A DNA stretch of 64,000 bases from Coccinella septempunctata (GCF_907165205.1 NC_058195.1:18290001-18354000); one strand, 5' to 3'; shown: positions 34,521 through 46,840, counted from the stretch's first letter. Translations and numbers: made by a program. The notes: generated by a model from the sequence alone, not told the origin.

Positions 34521-36075
34521 AGCCGGCGCCGTGAGGTGGACATGGTCATAAATACTTCAGGAAAAATAAGAAAAAAAATCCAGCTAAATTTTTTATTTAG
34601 TTACAAAATAACTTATGAAATTCTTCGAAAATTAACACCCTTCATGATAATTTAAGTTACCACGGCCACAATTTTTCAAAAATTTTGGTTATTTCTTTGT
34701 ACCGGCAACTTAAGTAGTAATGCTGCCCACCACAAATTTTGAAAGATTTTTACTTCCATCCCACTTTCCCTCATTGTTTTATGAAAAAATGTATGGACAC
34801 TGCATAGTGACAAAATTTTAAAAAAATTCACACAACTTACCAAGATTCTAAAACGGTATAATACTTCAAGAAAACTAGACGCAAAAAGATCCATATTATT
34901 TGAAACAATAATGAAATTTCTTAATTGCTCTTGTTGGTAGTAGTCAACTATGAGCCTAAAATGGGTTTTTGTTGTTGAATTAATTGAAAAATGGTATCTA
35001 TTTGATAATAAACCTTATAATAAATGTTCAAATTGCCTGCTACCAGCATCAATACACTCATAACATCGGCATCGCCTTAAAAATGACCTTTTAATGCTTC
35101 GTGCATATCTTCTTCTACTGATATGAGACGCAGCTTGACTGATTTTCTGCTGAAGTTCGTCCAGTGTCATGATGGGTGTCGCAAAGGTCCTGTCCTTGAG
35201 GCAACCCCAATAGAAAAAGTCCAGAATATGCCGACGGTCCAATTCACAAAACACAATCACAGTCCAAAGTAATGCCAGGTCATTTTAGTTTGCAGATCAC
35301 TTAAATCCAGTCCAATAAACCATCACGAAAAACAGAGAAGCAAAACGTACTGACCACAGAACAATAATACCCATTGGTATTGGTACTGACTTAGCCGAGA
35401 ATAGGAACTTCTTCATCAGCGCTAGTCTTATTACAAAGAACATCTACTATCATTACTATCCTTCTTTAAGGTGTATCTCTCGCTATCTTTCTCTCTTTAA
35501 TTTCTAAATTTTATCAATTACACATGCACGTGTCCCATTTAAATTCCAAGAAATGATTATACACAGTTCACATAATAAAAATTGTCACTATGAACGAGAA
35601 CAATCAAGTAATTTAGTTTTCCTAAGAAATGGTACACATGTTTTCTTGAATTATTATACTATTTATTTAGAATCTTGGTTAGTTCTGTAAATTTTTAAAA
35701 AAACTTGCCGCCATAGTGCCCATAGTTTTTTTTCACAAAACAATGAGGAAAAGTAGGCTCAACGAAAAAATCTTTCGAAATTTTATGGGAAAAACATATT
35801 TTGATTATTTTTTGTGTGAAAACTATGAGTAGGTATTTTGGGAATTTTAGGAATTGTGAAAGACAGCAGTATTACTTAATTAAGTTGCCGATACAAAAAA
35901 AATAACAAAAATTTTTGAAAAATTGTGACCGTACGTGGTAGCTTAAAATATTATGAAGAGTGTTAATTTTCGAAGATTTTCATAAGTTATTCTGTATTTG
36001 AATGAAAATTGAGTTGGATTTTTTTCTTATTTTTGCTGAAGTAGTTATGACCATGTCCACCCTACGGCGCCGGCT
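34521..36075. mobile_element. Nested 1.56-kb inverted-repeat element, TA-flanked
   Basis: Ends AGCCGGCGCCGTGAGGTGGA and its reverse complement (one G/T difference near the end), TA on both sides (34519-34520, 36076-36077). Arms of roughly 280-350 bp pair imperfectly. The core (about 34800-35700) contains a minus-strand transposase fragment and other decayed sequence. Confidence 0.78.
35015..35260 (-). pseudogene. C-terminal fragment of a DDE transposase (Tc1/mariner-IS630 type)
   Basis: Minus-strand frame containing RRHILDFFYWGCLKDRTFAT, followed by LDELQQKISQAASHI and ending SRQFEHLL. This is the pattern of the end of the IS630-like catalytic domain (LDFFLWGYLKD...YATP...), downstream of the third catalytic aspartate. 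The start and the rest of the catalytic core are absent. It is probably from the same broad family as the transposase at the right edge of the window. Confidence 0.7.
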
Positions 36076-36566
36076 TAACCTTGAATTTTGGGACACGTTG
36101 TATAATGGGACCTCCTGTATATCTCTGCAGATGTTGAAAGAGCTTTGAAATTAGTAAGTCGTACAGTCGTTTAGTTTAAAAAATCTGTATACACGAGGAA
36201 TTATCGAACGTTAATCAACTTCTTCCGAGTTTTTTACATTACCGTAAAAAAAGTTGATGTTATGTGTACCTATGCATAATTTTGCGCCATTGCACTAACC
36301 TGCAAAATTTCATAAATACCTATTGTCATTTCCGTTCAACAGATATTTACTCGATTCCATACTTTATCCCAACCCTGTAAGGGGAAAATTTTCGATTCAA
36401 AACAGAAATAAAAAATGCTTCATTGCATTATCCCTGCTTTTTCTTGAAAACTATTGGGAGTAACTCGATGAAATTTGATGCGAAAAAAATCGAGTATACC
36501 ATTCACCCAGCTTTTCAGATCCAGGGGGGGTTAACTCCCTTGAAATGATTTTGTTCGGGCAGAAGT

Positions 36567-37300
36567 AGTGCCATCTATCGAGTTTTTTCTTTTTAACTAT
36601 CGACGAATAGATATTTTAGAGTAGATTTCTTCACGAATATCTATTTAATAGCAGCAACTTTGATTGAGAAAGGAGAAAAAGAATGAAAACAACAACAATG
36701 TGATGGAAGTCAAAACTTTTGAAGTGAAAATGTAAAAAATGATTCGAGGAAACCGTACGTGGCGGAATATTTAGCCGGAAAAACGATGAATGAAATTATA
36801 ATAAATGTTCGGATTGCTTGGAAGTAATTCAGGCTGAATGAAGCCAACACAAAATTGGTGAGACCCTCCTGAACATTTAATACTATTTTTCATCGCTCAA
36901 CTCTAAATATCCTCGCCAAAATAACTCCTTTTAATAACCCAATTCAAAATTAGGGAAGAACTCAGGCGGCAAGTAGATGTTGAGGAGTTTCAAGCCCAAT
37001 ATGGGGAGGTATTATCTTCTTTTATTTCTATAGATTAATTTTTCCAATCAGATGTTACCAAATCTACGAATTGAAATTTTTTTGGCGAGTTTCAAATCTT
37101 CTGCGCATCATTACTAATTTATGTCGGAAATTAAATTATTTTCGGCATAAATTTGTGATGATACGCGACCGAAATTTCAATCTTGATGTATTGAAATTTA
37201 AACCAAATGCGTTGGCAGTTCAGTAGGCATCTGTAATTCTGGTAGCAATGCTGCCAAAATCATGCCGGCGAAAAAGGAAAAAACTCGATAGATGTCGCTC
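36567..37300. repeat. Inverted repeat pair around 0.7 kb
   Basis: GTGCCATCTATCGAGTTTTT at about 36570 and its reverse complement at about 37270-37300 face each other. Between them lies a short hairpin (37095-37170, around TTTATGTCGGAAA). This looks like an old non-autonomous element; its exact ends are not resolved. Confidence 0.5.
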
Positions 37301-38947
37301 TATAAGGAAACAAATTCAGACAGAGAGTTGCGCATCTATAGGTTATCTATGTTCAGATCGACCCATTTGATGGGTTGAAAATTGAAGCGTAGAACATAAA
37401 AAATCATATTCTGTCTTTATCTTTATCGTAAAATCCTTGAATTCGAAATATGAATTTTTCACCTGACCATCACAAAACAGCCTTCGTCGTACAAAATCGA
37501 TTATTCGACTAGTTTTCGAACACTCAATAATTCACATGGGAATTACTCAAATCGTAAGGAATGAATAAATTATATCTGGATCGGTACGTAATGATGTTTA
37601 AATAACACTGGCTGTTTGTCGTCTCCTAAAATACAATCATTCTTGCCGCATTCTGGTATGAATTAGACATAGACATAGAAGCGTGCGAGAAACAGACTTT
37701 GACGGTGGGTTTTCAGTAGTAGATACGTATATTTTGCCTCAATTTTGTTTTGTCACATAAAGTGTTGCTGGAAATCACCAATTAAACAAATTGACGTGTT
37801 TAAAATTAAAATATTTACTCAGTACCTAATACCAGAGACAACCTGTCTCTACTCATATGCTACATTGCTGCATTATTATATATATTTAATTCAGTACAAA
37901 CCTTTCAATAACACGAATATAATACAACGCAACCCGAAAAACAAAAACAATACTATTTGTATTTCTAGATATTCAAATTCAACCACAGAAGACTAGTATA
38001 CCCATTTTATATAACCGTAGGCCTGCTGGTATTTTATTAAGAGGAGTTTATAACACGGGACTTTCTCGCCATCCGTATAAGAGTAATGGGGGAAAGACTA
38101 CCAGAATGTATGATGTTGACGGATCATTTGAAGTAAAAGTTACGGATATTACAATAGTTTCCACTTTCACCGAAAATTTACATAGAACTATAAAGATAGA
38201 ATTATGTAAAGCTTGATGCATTAGAACATGAAACTTTATGGTCTAAGGCTCTATGATAGTAAGCATTATTTAATTTATTTTTGAACTTTGAAGATCGTAA
38301 ATAAACCAGTGGCACTCAAACACTCTACCTTTATTTAGTAAAAAAAACATGGACAAAGAAATAGGGGACAGATCCATTAGGCTATATTTGGCTATGGCCA
38401 CCATCTACAACAACGAACGATTAAATCCACTGGAATCGCTTAATGGTCCTCGAGAACAATATATTATACCAATAAAGGAAAAACAATTCCGATGCTGATG
38501 ATACCTACAGATATTGAATACATTCAACCATTAAACGTACATTCCTGAGCTGTTCGCAGATGCCCAATCTATTCTACGTGTCCAGGGCTACATTATCTCG
38601 AACTTGGGGAAATTTCCTTCATTGATCAACTGAATACCTCAAGGTTTTTTGTCGAGATCGATCGAGATACCCGGAATTGAAACCAAGACATGAACAACAT
38701 GAAAATTTCAGGTCTGCCATCATCGAAGTTAATTTCATGGAATACAACTTCGAGTTGAAAGTAAACACGCGATGGAATTGGAATGACGTCATAATTACGT
38801 TGTATTTATTCCATTGGAGGAAAGATTTTTTAGAACCCTCTATGAATTTTACGACATTTCACCACCAAACGATAAAAACTCATAGCAATCATAGATATAG
38901 GGTCTCTATGTCTATGAAACCAATCAACACGAAACGTCAACTATCAC
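37301..38947. other. Intergenic, no gene recognised
   Basis: AT-rich with scattered short frames and a partial match to family-2 MITE text (GAATTAGACATAGACATAGA at about 37659). A plus-strand frame at 38677-39048 overlaps the following MITE and is not protein-like. Confidence 0.3.
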
Positions 38948-39203
38948 AATTGAGCCGGTCAGAGAAAAAGTGGTATAAGTCACAAATTCCGATTTTTGAG
39001 TTATACCGATATTTGGGTACCAAAGGTTGCATATTATTCTTCTTATGAGTGGTATGAGTCAAATCGTCGTTTTGACCGAGTTATACCCATTTAATTAACA
39101 AAATTTTCCATACCTATCAAAATGCCTTTGGTACCCAAATATCGGTATAACTCAAAAATCGGAATTTGTGACTTATACCACTTTTCCTCTGACCGGCTCA
39201 ATT
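38948..39203. mobile_element. 256-bp hairpin MITE with 80-bp near-identical arms
   Basis: Arms begin AATTGAGCCGGTCAGAGAAA and run through GTGGTATAAGTCACAAATTC and TACCGATATTTGGGTACCAA. The reverse complement fills the right side with only one or two differences over 80 bp, so the insertion is probably young. The loop is about 96 bp. Non-coding. Confidence 0.82.
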
Positions 39204-39681
39204 CCTAAGCCTAGTCTTCTTAAATTAGATATCTATATTTCCTGAATTCATACGACAAATTTCTGGAGGTGATTGCTCGTTTGAAATTAAGATGGGTTCT
39301 TCCTATAACAAAATTTCCTCAGACTACCCCTTTCCGAGATAACACCCTTAAAAGATGGTGACTAAAATTAAGTTTTTATTTTTTTTCTAAAATTCCAGTA
39401 AAGCTAAAAACTTGAAATTCTGCACTCGTGCACTCGCAAAGTCTAATAGCCAAGGCTATTTTTTCAACATTCCTGTTACATTATATGGGGGTGAAATTAG
39501 CAACTTTATTTCAAATCAAAACTTTTTTCGAGATGAAGTTTCATAAAATGAAATTATAAATTAAAATCCTTATTTTGTAAAAAAAAAAATTCCCAAACTC
39601 AATAACCACATTATATACCTAATTATTTTAGTAAATTGAGTGGAAAACAGTGAAGATGTAAAATGTGGAAAGTATTTTTTA
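39204..39681. other. Intergenic, no feature seen
   Basis: AT-rich spacer between two inverted-repeat elements. I find no exon or RNA gene. Confidence 0.3.
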
Positions 39682-40372
39682 CGCCGACCTCTTAATAATA
39701 GCACTGTTTAACGTACACGAAATTTTAGCTGTTAATGAACCCTTTTATTGGTTAATTTTCTATTAATGCATTGTTGTCATGGGAAATCGAACATAGAAGT
39801 ATTCAGCAGCTTCCCAAATAATTATTTTATTTGTATGTCGCATTGATTTTAGTAGTACCTAGCGGGTGAATTAAGAAGAGATGAATTGTGGAGGTTGCAG
39901 AAAAATTATGATCGTTAGAAAGTTAATCAATATATCTATGTACTACAACTCCAGCTCCACAAATTCTTTAACAGATATTATAGGGAACGATATCAATGTG
40001 ATTTACTCAATGTCACAACTCGAATATGCTCTCTATGGACTTCTCGAATTGTTCGATCGGCCGCATAAATATCAACATTCCGATTGAACATAAAAAATTT
40101 ATAAGGTGTCAAATTTGACTAGGTATCGATAGAAAATTTTTGCAACCAAGAATTCACATTCAATTCGAAATGTGGTCGACGAAAAAATCTTGTAATCAAC
40201 TCGTTTATTAATTGAGCGATTAATGATCTCGAACATAACGTGTTCGCTTCGCTCGCACGTTAAAATATCTCAATCAATAATCACTTTCATTAATAGGAAA
40301 TTAACCAATAAAAGGGTTCATTAACAGCAAATTTCGTGTACGTTAAACAGTGCTATTATTAAGAGGTCGGCG
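39682..40372. mobile_element. ~690-bp inverted-repeat element
   Basis: Terminal inverted repeats of about 85 bp: CGCCGACCTCTTAATAATAG at the left with its reverse complement at the right, continuing through AACGTACACGAAATTT and GAACCCTTTTATTGGTTAAT. The interior contains a CGCTTCGCTCGCACGTT motif but no transposase. No clear target duplication. Confidence 0.75.
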
Positions 40373-41150
40373 GAAAATAACTATTCTGTACCTATTTTGA
40401 ATATTGCGACTGCGCATAGAGGTGATATAAAACTTCGAGACTATCACAGAACACATAAATATGTATTTGACAGCCGGCGACATTCCATAGATCATGGATT
40501 GCAAAATGCTCAAAGCATCTGAGGGCCACTGGTACCGTAGAACTAATCAATATAATTTTAAAATAAATAAGTTTCCATTGTGAGCGTTAAGTCGAATATT
40601 TACAAGGTTGGTGAACGTTTCTGAACTCATCCATTGAGGCACAACGCGTCGTGACATTTATGAAAAATTGCCTTATTGGGCTTATCACTCCGTCAGATAG
40701 CTTTATAAAAAAATTTCAAATTATTACTATCTGTATATAAATTTCTGTGCCCTGTGCGGCAAATTCCTAGCGTGGAACTCTCCACAGTCTCCACTTCCAC
40801 TTTATTTTGTGTTTGATCGATTCACCTCCAAAAAGAAAGAAAATTTCCAGAATTCAGTAGGAAATCTTGATGAACTAACTTAACACTGCGGTTTTCAAAT
40901 ATAGGTACCTATAACATGAAAGGATGTACAATTCAAGCGATATCAATAATTTGATAACTTATCACCTTTTATTTAATTCACATTGTTTGCGAATTCCATT
41001 AACGGAACTGACGCATTACAGTGGTATGTTTGGTTTGGTTTATCGGGGATTGAGTTTCTGCCTGGAAATATTTGATCATTAATCCTTTATGGTCCACTCT
41101 CGTACTCATCTTTGTTCGGTGTGAATTAGACATAGACACGGTATTATAAT
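40373..41150. other. Intergenic, no feature seen
   Basis: AT-rich DNA lacking splice-bounded exons or repeats, apart from a fragment GTGTGAATTAGACATAGACA near 41120 resembling family-2 ends. Confidence 0.3.
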
Positions 41151-41347
41151 CATAGACATAGAGACATGGACTGAGCATGAAATTGGCCATTACCTGTATC
41201 TTTTGTGTTCACATAGAGGTGAGTGCGGACCAATCAAAATTCTAGAAAAGACAACTAGCATGCCCGAAGTTCAGTTTCTCTCTGTCACTTTTTTTGACCG
41301 TATTTCATGCATAGATAGAAAGGGAAGGCACAGTCCATGTCTATGAT
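41151..41347. mobile_element. MITE family 2 copy B
   Basis: CATAGACATAGAGACATGGA at the left; the right end CCATGTCTATG mirrors it. It shares CCAATCAAAATTCTAGAAAA with copy A in reverse orientation and GCATAGATAGAAAGGGAAGG with its left side. About 197 bp, non-coding. Confidence 0.75.
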
Positions 41348-41360
41348 CATAATAATATAG

Positions 41361-42066
41361 ATGCGTTCGGCTAGTAGACTCTATCATTACTTTTTGTTCC
41401 GAGTCGTTCGGGCACGCAGTTTCAGAACAAAAAAGGCGAATTTTGGCGCTGGTGGTTAACTATGGTTAGGTTGTAGTTACTTGGGTAACCACATTTTGGC
41501 GAAGATAACCATGTAACTATGACGTTTTAATGACGTCACACGAAGTTAACCACGTAACCTTCTTCTTGAGTAGGGTTAATGGAGTGGTATGTCATTGAAC
41601 TCTATGGGAACCCATAGAGTTCGATGTGGTATGTATTTCTATCTCCTTTCAATGAGTGAAATGGAATATTGGACCATTGATGTTATGTGGGATTCACAAA
41701 GTTTTGACAAAGATTAACTCTTTGGTTTTGAAGAGATGGATGCTATAATCAAAGATTAACCTTCCTCTTCGATATAACGTTATTTTTATAAATAAAATTC
41801 AATTTCTGTACCAGACAGAAAAGAAATAATAAGGGAACTGGGAAGATAATCCGTTTAATTAAGTATTCACTCGTTAAGCAAAATTGAAAATTTGAATTTG
41901 ATAATTTTGATTATTCTTAAGCTTATGAATTATTATTTACTTGTCATTCGTTAATTCAGAAATTTAAAATTTGTACAGGATCCACTGACACCAGCTGATC
42001 TGTGTTCGGCTCGCTCCATAAAAAACTAGACTTGCTCTGTACCGGTGATTACAGGCCGAACGTAGC
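41361..42066. mobile_element. ~0.7-kb element, family 4 copy A
   Basis: Left end GTTCGGCTAGTAGACTCTAT followed by TTTTTGTTCCGAGTCGTTCG; right end CCGAACGTAGCC. The same ends, inverted, bound 60963-61420. The interior carries a TTGGCGCTGGTGGTTAACTA stretch and no ORF of note. The target duplication is not clear. Confidence 0.65.
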
Positions 42067-42489
42067 CTATAGCGTATGGTCCGTACTCCGTATATACACT
42101 TGGTTTCTTTTGGTTAGTTAGTGTGCAGTCCATATATGTCGAATTCTTCACAATTCCGTGCACCAGAGTAACCGTACTAACCGCTCTGGCAATTCCCGGT
42201 TACCAAATGTGTATATATCCCAATTCATATGTTCACTTTTTCTCTGGTTTTACGATGAACACAGAGAGAGAGGGAGAGAAATGTAAATCTCAAAATTTTC
42301 AGGAAACACAGATGGAGATCGTGAAGGAAACAACTGAGGCATGAAATTAAAACTGGATACCGCAACCCCGCATTGAACCCTCCGTTGGCTCTATGAAATA
42401 GGAAACCATTCACGGATTTTAAGGTGAGATCGAAAGTGTGCCAAAATATACCAGTAAATTATATCATATTTTTACAGAAAGTGTTCGTT
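42067..42489 (+). promoter_or_regulatory. Promoter/leader of the glycosyltransferase gene with a 5' untranslated intron
   Basis: A pyrimidine-rich acceptor (ATATTTTTACAG at about 42466-42477) lies 12 bp before the start codon, so the leader is spliced from an upstream non-coding exon. That exon's position is not resolved. Confidence 0.45.
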
Positions 42490-45400
42490 ATGGGTTCCAG
42501 CAGTGGGGGCAAAAAGAAATATGTTAATTATAGAAATCGACAGAGGGCGCAGATGAGTTTTTTTATAGTTGTTATATTTTTCGCCGTGTTTGGATTAATA
42601 GTTTTTGCCGAGATATTTTTGATCGACGAGAGAGGAAAAGGTGCTGGCGTTCTCGTAAGACATGGTTCTCTGGTGTACCATTCAAGACAGCAGGATATAA
42701 ACGAATATGAAGAATCATTGCAGGTAAATAGTTTTTTGATGAGTTATAGAGAATGCCAAATCTGTGCTCATGCTTGTTGTCATGGCCAAAATATTTGATG
42801 ACTTTCTTTAGCAAAAACTCTTGGGACATAGATACAAGGAATGGAAAATAAACATTTGTTATTGTCCAAAGACTGGAGTGAGTTAGTGTCGCCAATCACA
42901 ATTGAGATCATCCAATCTGACATCACTGTCACGTCAATTTTCTATACGAAAAGGTAGGAGCTATGCAAATTTATTTATTACACGCCACTGCCTTAGTGTC
43001 GCGTTAGACAGAGAAGCATCGAATGTTTGTACCATAACAAATACATTCATAGCACGTCAATGTCCATTCCATGTATTTATGTTCCAAGCAAAAACTACGA
43101 CATGACCTTGAAACGTCACACTCAAAGATTATAATCTTTGGTCACACTTTTTATCGCTACCCTTCAAAATTCACCGTACCTAATGAATCTCTATAAATGA
43201 AAATATTCCAAATACTGGAAGATGGCAGAGAATGATAATGAAGGATTAAAACAGGCCTTGCAATCTATTATTGAAATAACGAACACAATATTCAATTATG
43301 GCTTCATACCATTCGTCGTTTACCTGGGATATTCTTTGGGACCAGCCTGTAGATGTCACAGCTTTCCTCTAACCCATCTACTTTGGTTCTACTAACCAAT
43401 ATCATTGAGTAGGTATTTCATATATCAATAATCAATATGCCATTATCTAAAATAAATTGAAAAAAAAAATTACAAAAATAGTCGTTTTATTTGAAACACA
43501 TAAAAGTTGTGGTTTTGAAACAAATATATTGAACTTCTCGACTAATTCAATTCCAAATCAGTTGACCTAGCTCGAATGGTTTATTTGATCCATCGGGTCC
43601 CAATCTCCAACCAAGATATATTATGAAGGGTATGTAGGCGACATGAAAGAACTTCTGCATCGCTTGCACAACCAGTTGTAGCCGGTATTTGACTTGTTCA
43701 TTCATTTTATGATTTTTTATTAATATCTCTCGAGCGTGATTCACCAAAATCAATTTTTGACAGAAATTTCTTATGACCAGAGTCAGAGATATTCATATAT
43801 TATTATAAATTCTATGCACATTGTAGGAAAAACTTAAAATCATAGAAAATAATAACTTTCTACAGTCTACATATTAAAATTTTTGATTTTATGCTTAATT
43901 TGCTTCCAGAACGATGATTACATATCAATACGTCTAGGTTCAGACTTGGGCAGCCTTGACAATAGCATCGGAGCTCTTCTACTGGGAAGAAATCAGATGC
44001 CCTTACCTGGTGTTGAGGATGCTGAAATTCAGTCTTCCAAAGATATTTTAGATAATAACCATTCATTTTACCCTACCCATTTACTACCTTCGAAAGGAGC
44101 TTGGCAAAAAGTGAACGGCACTAGGTGAACCTCGATATTATTTTTCGGGAACATTCAATATCCTTTCATTATTTGCAGATATAAGTTTTTCGTATTTTCC
44201 GCTTTTTATGACAGACGGAGGTTGCAGAGATCGATAAGGATAATTGCGGCAACGAAAACCAGGGGGCCTGACAAGGTGTCGTGTAAATTCTGGTACAAAT
44301 CTGCAGATGATAATCCAGGTAATTTCACTTCGAAATGGGTGCCAGCTAAGATAAGGGTAAGAAATGAATTATTCAAAGTTATCTCATTTAATTTAATTAT
44401 TTCCAAGCAGGTAATTCGGGAAAATTGGAATTTAAAATACAGCGCTTGTTTTGTAATGTGTCCCCTAGCACAGAATCAGTCTGCTCCTAATTTCGTCTCT
44501 GTGGTCATTAAAAAGAACTCTATGCCGACGAATCTGTTGGAAGTCATAGATAATTTTAACGAGACCAAGACTGTCAACAAGTTCGCAGTTTGCGTTAAGC
44601 CTCTGCATTTTAATTACAATAGGGCACTGCAGATTCTAGAATTCATCGAACTGAATAGAATAATGGGAGTGGAACATTTTACCTTTTACAATCATACAAT
44701 AGGACCACAAGTGAACTGTCTTCTGAAGGACTACATCGAACAGGGATTGGTCACGTTGCTTCCCTGGCAACTCGATATGACATCGCAAAAGGAAATAAGA
44801 ACAGAAGGCCTGTTTGCTGCTTTAAACGATTGTTTGTATAGATCTATGTATAGATATACTCACGTTTCCTTGATTGATTTGGACGAATATATAATACCAA
44901 GGCATAACGAAACTCTACCACAGCTCATAGAGTAAGTAATAATGAACATAGAAAAATTGATAATCTGTCACTGATCATAGAGGATATTCAAATGAATGCG
45001 TTCCATAATCTTTTGTCATCCTTATATTATTATCGCTTTCAGTTTTCTGAACCGACGTATGAACACACGAACAACGGGTTCCTACTCTTTCCAAAACGCG
45101 TTTTTCTACCTACAGTGGGGTGACGATGACTCCGTTTTCAATTCCAACGATCCAATCGCCACCAATTTGGTCATCTTGAAGAAAACGAGGAGAAGAAGCA
45201 AGCTTCATCCGCACAAACAGAGGTCCAAGTACATATGCAGGCCGGAACTAGTGGTGGAGGCGGGCAATCACTTCGTTTGGGAATTTTTACCAGGCCACGG
45301 CACTCTGAACGTACCCCCTGACGCGGCCATCTTGCATCATTACAGGGTGTGCGAGTTCGGCGGTAACGACTGTATAAAAACTCCCTCCACGGTAGACACT

Positions 45401-45553
45401 ACAGCGTTTAGGTATAGGGACAAACTTGTGAGTCGAGTGAGTGGCAGTTGGGAGAAGAATAAGTACAAGTGTGAGCTGGATGATCCACCCCTGCCCCCCA
45501 GTAGGGTGTTCAGCAAAATTATGAACATTTTGAAGTCTTCTGAGGAGAGATAA
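42490..45553 (+). CDS. Family-92 glycosyltransferase (GT92/DUF23), type II membrane protein
   Basis: Five exons, 42490-42723, 43910-44124, 44179-44356, 44411-44931 and 45043-45553, give 552 residues. A short basic N-terminus precedes one membrane anchor (about residues 22-46, MSFFIVVIFFAVFGLIVFAE), then a stem and a lumenal GT92 domain: KFAVCVKPLHF, LEFIELNRIMGVEHFTFYNH, LNDCLYR, HVSLIDLDEYIIPR (a DxD-type metal-binding motif) and QNAFFYLQWG. GT92 members in nematodes and plants are beta-1,4-galactosyltransferases of the Golgi; the acceptor here is unknown. The first intron (1.2 kb) contains a MITE and two Tom7-like genes. The end, DDPPLPPSRVFSKIM, is polar and without a second membrane span. 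Confidence 0.92.
42823..43085. mobile_element. MITE family 3 copy A, in the GT92 first intron
   Basis: Ends GGGACATAGATACAAGGAAT and the reverse of CCATTCCATGTATTTATGTT. The interior shares GTGTCGCCAATCACAATTGA and CGCCACTGCCTTAGTGTCGC with the copy at 55862-56128. About 263 bp, non-coding. Confidence 0.78.
43222..43395 (+). CDS. Tom7-like small mitochondrial import protein
   Basis: An intact 57-residue frame starting MAENDNEGLKQAL. The core NYGFIPFVVYLGYSLGPAC followed by LTHLLW fits Tom7/TOMM7 (pattern GFxPxxxYLGxxxG...LLW), the small tail-anchored subunit of the outer-membrane TOM complex. One membrane helix spans about residues 21-39. An AATAAA signal lies 56 bp after the stop (43451-43456). 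The segment after the helix (CRCHSFPLT) is unusual, and the N-terminus lacks the typical lysine-rich helix, so this is probably a diverged paralogue. It lies sense-oriented in the GT92 first intron and converges on a second Tom7-like gene. Confidence 0.72.
   Translation: MAENDNEGLKQALQSIIEITNTIFNYGFIPFVVYLGYSLGPACRCHSFPLTHLLWFY
43547..43705 (-). CDS. Tom7-like small mitochondrial import protein, second copy
   Basis: An intact 52-residue minus-strand frame starting MNEQVKYRLQLVVQAMQKFF; the core is AYIPFIIYLGWRLGPDG and the end FELGQLIWN. The pattern matches Tom7 (amphipathic helix, then PxxxYLGxxxGP, then L(L/I)W). The frame is open 16 codons further upstream, but the internal Met gives normal Tom7 length and the better N-terminal helix. 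AATAAA on the minus strand (43486-43491) lies about 56 bp past the stop, so the two Tom7-like transcripts converge. Sequence identity to the plus-strand copy is low outside the core, so the duplication, if local, is old. Confidence 0.75.
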   Translation of the reverse strand: MNEQVKYRLQLVVQAMQKFFHVAYIPFIIYLGWRLGPDGSNKPFELGQLIWN

Positions 45554-46197
45554 TGGTTGGAAAATGGGGTGATTCGTGAAAATGATGTTTTGTAGGAATT
45601 CGAGCGCATAGAGAGGTGAAGCACAGAATACAAATATGTATACCGAATGTGAGCCATAGAGTACAGAGCATAGAGCTTATTGACATAGAAAAATTTTGAG
45701 ACCATAGATTGAATGTCAATCCAATTCAATGGAGTGTTTTCACAGAAATAATACTCGGTTTCAGAAGTCTTACATTTGATAGTGGAGAAGTTATTGCTGT
45801 GTTATACTTGAAGATGTCGTATATTGAGCAGACAAATCACCAAACCCAACAATTTTGTTGTAGTTAATAATTCAGCTTGCCACAGAAATTTTTAACACAA
45901 AACTCAATTCAAATACCTTAAAAGCGGACATATCTATTTTCAAGATATTCGAAGCACTGCTGAATATCACAACTCTCCTATTTTAAACAATATCTATAAC
46001 ATTTTCAATGAGACTTTTTTTCTTCAAGCGCCTCAATATTTTGTATATTGTAAATATTTTTAGAAGGAATTGATGCTTCATTGTTTGGTTTATTGCGCAT
46101 TTTGATTATGAAAGTTTTTTACTGATGGTTACATACGTTCATTACTCGGTGAGCTTGTCACGTCAGACTTATAATCTGATACGCGTTTTTATGTAAT
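45554..46197. other. GT92 3' flank
   Basis: Non-coding AT-rich sequence with likely 3' untranslated region in its first part. No further exon seen. Confidence 0.35.
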
Positions 46198-46840
46198 TTT
46201 AGAATATAGAATAACAGGAAGGAGCATATTGCTCATTTCAATTTGACCGGAATGGAGGAGAAATATGGCCGACATATATTTCCGTTTCAACAGTGACGTA
46301 GGACAATGAAGTTTCCAAAAAACTAACTTCAATAGTCAGTTGATTCTGATTAATCAAAAAAATTAGGAAAGCACTGACGTAAAGTCAGGAGCTTTTTCAA
46401 GCTCGTTCAAATTGATAATCAAAGCGGAAATTCACCCCGCCTAACAATGCTTGGCTAGATACTTAATGGTATTAAGGTCTATGACTTAACATCACCTACG
46501 CCCATGGAGTGTTATTGTCATGGGATAACCTTGTTATATGTCATGAAATTCAGGAATAATTAATACCTGTTATTCAGTTAAAAAAAATCACCTACCTATG
46601 AATTATTCACGCTACAATATCCAAAATCCTCATTTCCAGCAAATTTCAAGAATCCAAATTACCAAAATTAATTCAAAACATCACTTTGTTCATTTGGCCA
46701 CAGATAACAGAATCATTTGACTTTCAAGTCTGCCACTTTTAAAAAAAACTTGGAAGACCAATATGGCCGTTTCCGTCGCACAATTCCCGTCACATTTATT
46801 CGAAAAAGCTCCTTCCTGATATTCTATGTTCTAAGGTAAT
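46198..46840. mobile_element. ~0.64-kb inverted-repeat element
   Basis: TTAGAATATAGAATAACAGG at the left and its mate CCTTAGAACATAGAATATCA read from the right, continuing through GGAAGGAGC. The TTAGAACATAGA terminus is shared with family-3 MITEs. The interior has GACCGGAATGGAGG and GGCCGTTTCCGTCGC in inverted context. Non-coding. Confidence 0.6.

Larger units (their letters stand above)
34364..36377. mobile_element. 2-kb Tc1/mariner-type element with TA duplication
   Basis: Terminal repeats CTGGGTTGAGATAAAGTATG (left) and CAGGGTTGGGATAAAGTATG (read from the right), flanked by TA at 34362-34363 and 36378-36379. Only about 157 bp of the left side and 300 bp of the right side belong to it; the middle is a second TA-flanked element at 34521-36075. 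The outer element has no intact transposase. Confidence 0.8.

Noticed and set aside
38677..39048. 123-codon plus-strand frame
   Set aside because: Its second half lies in a hairpin MITE arm; no domain or codon bias.
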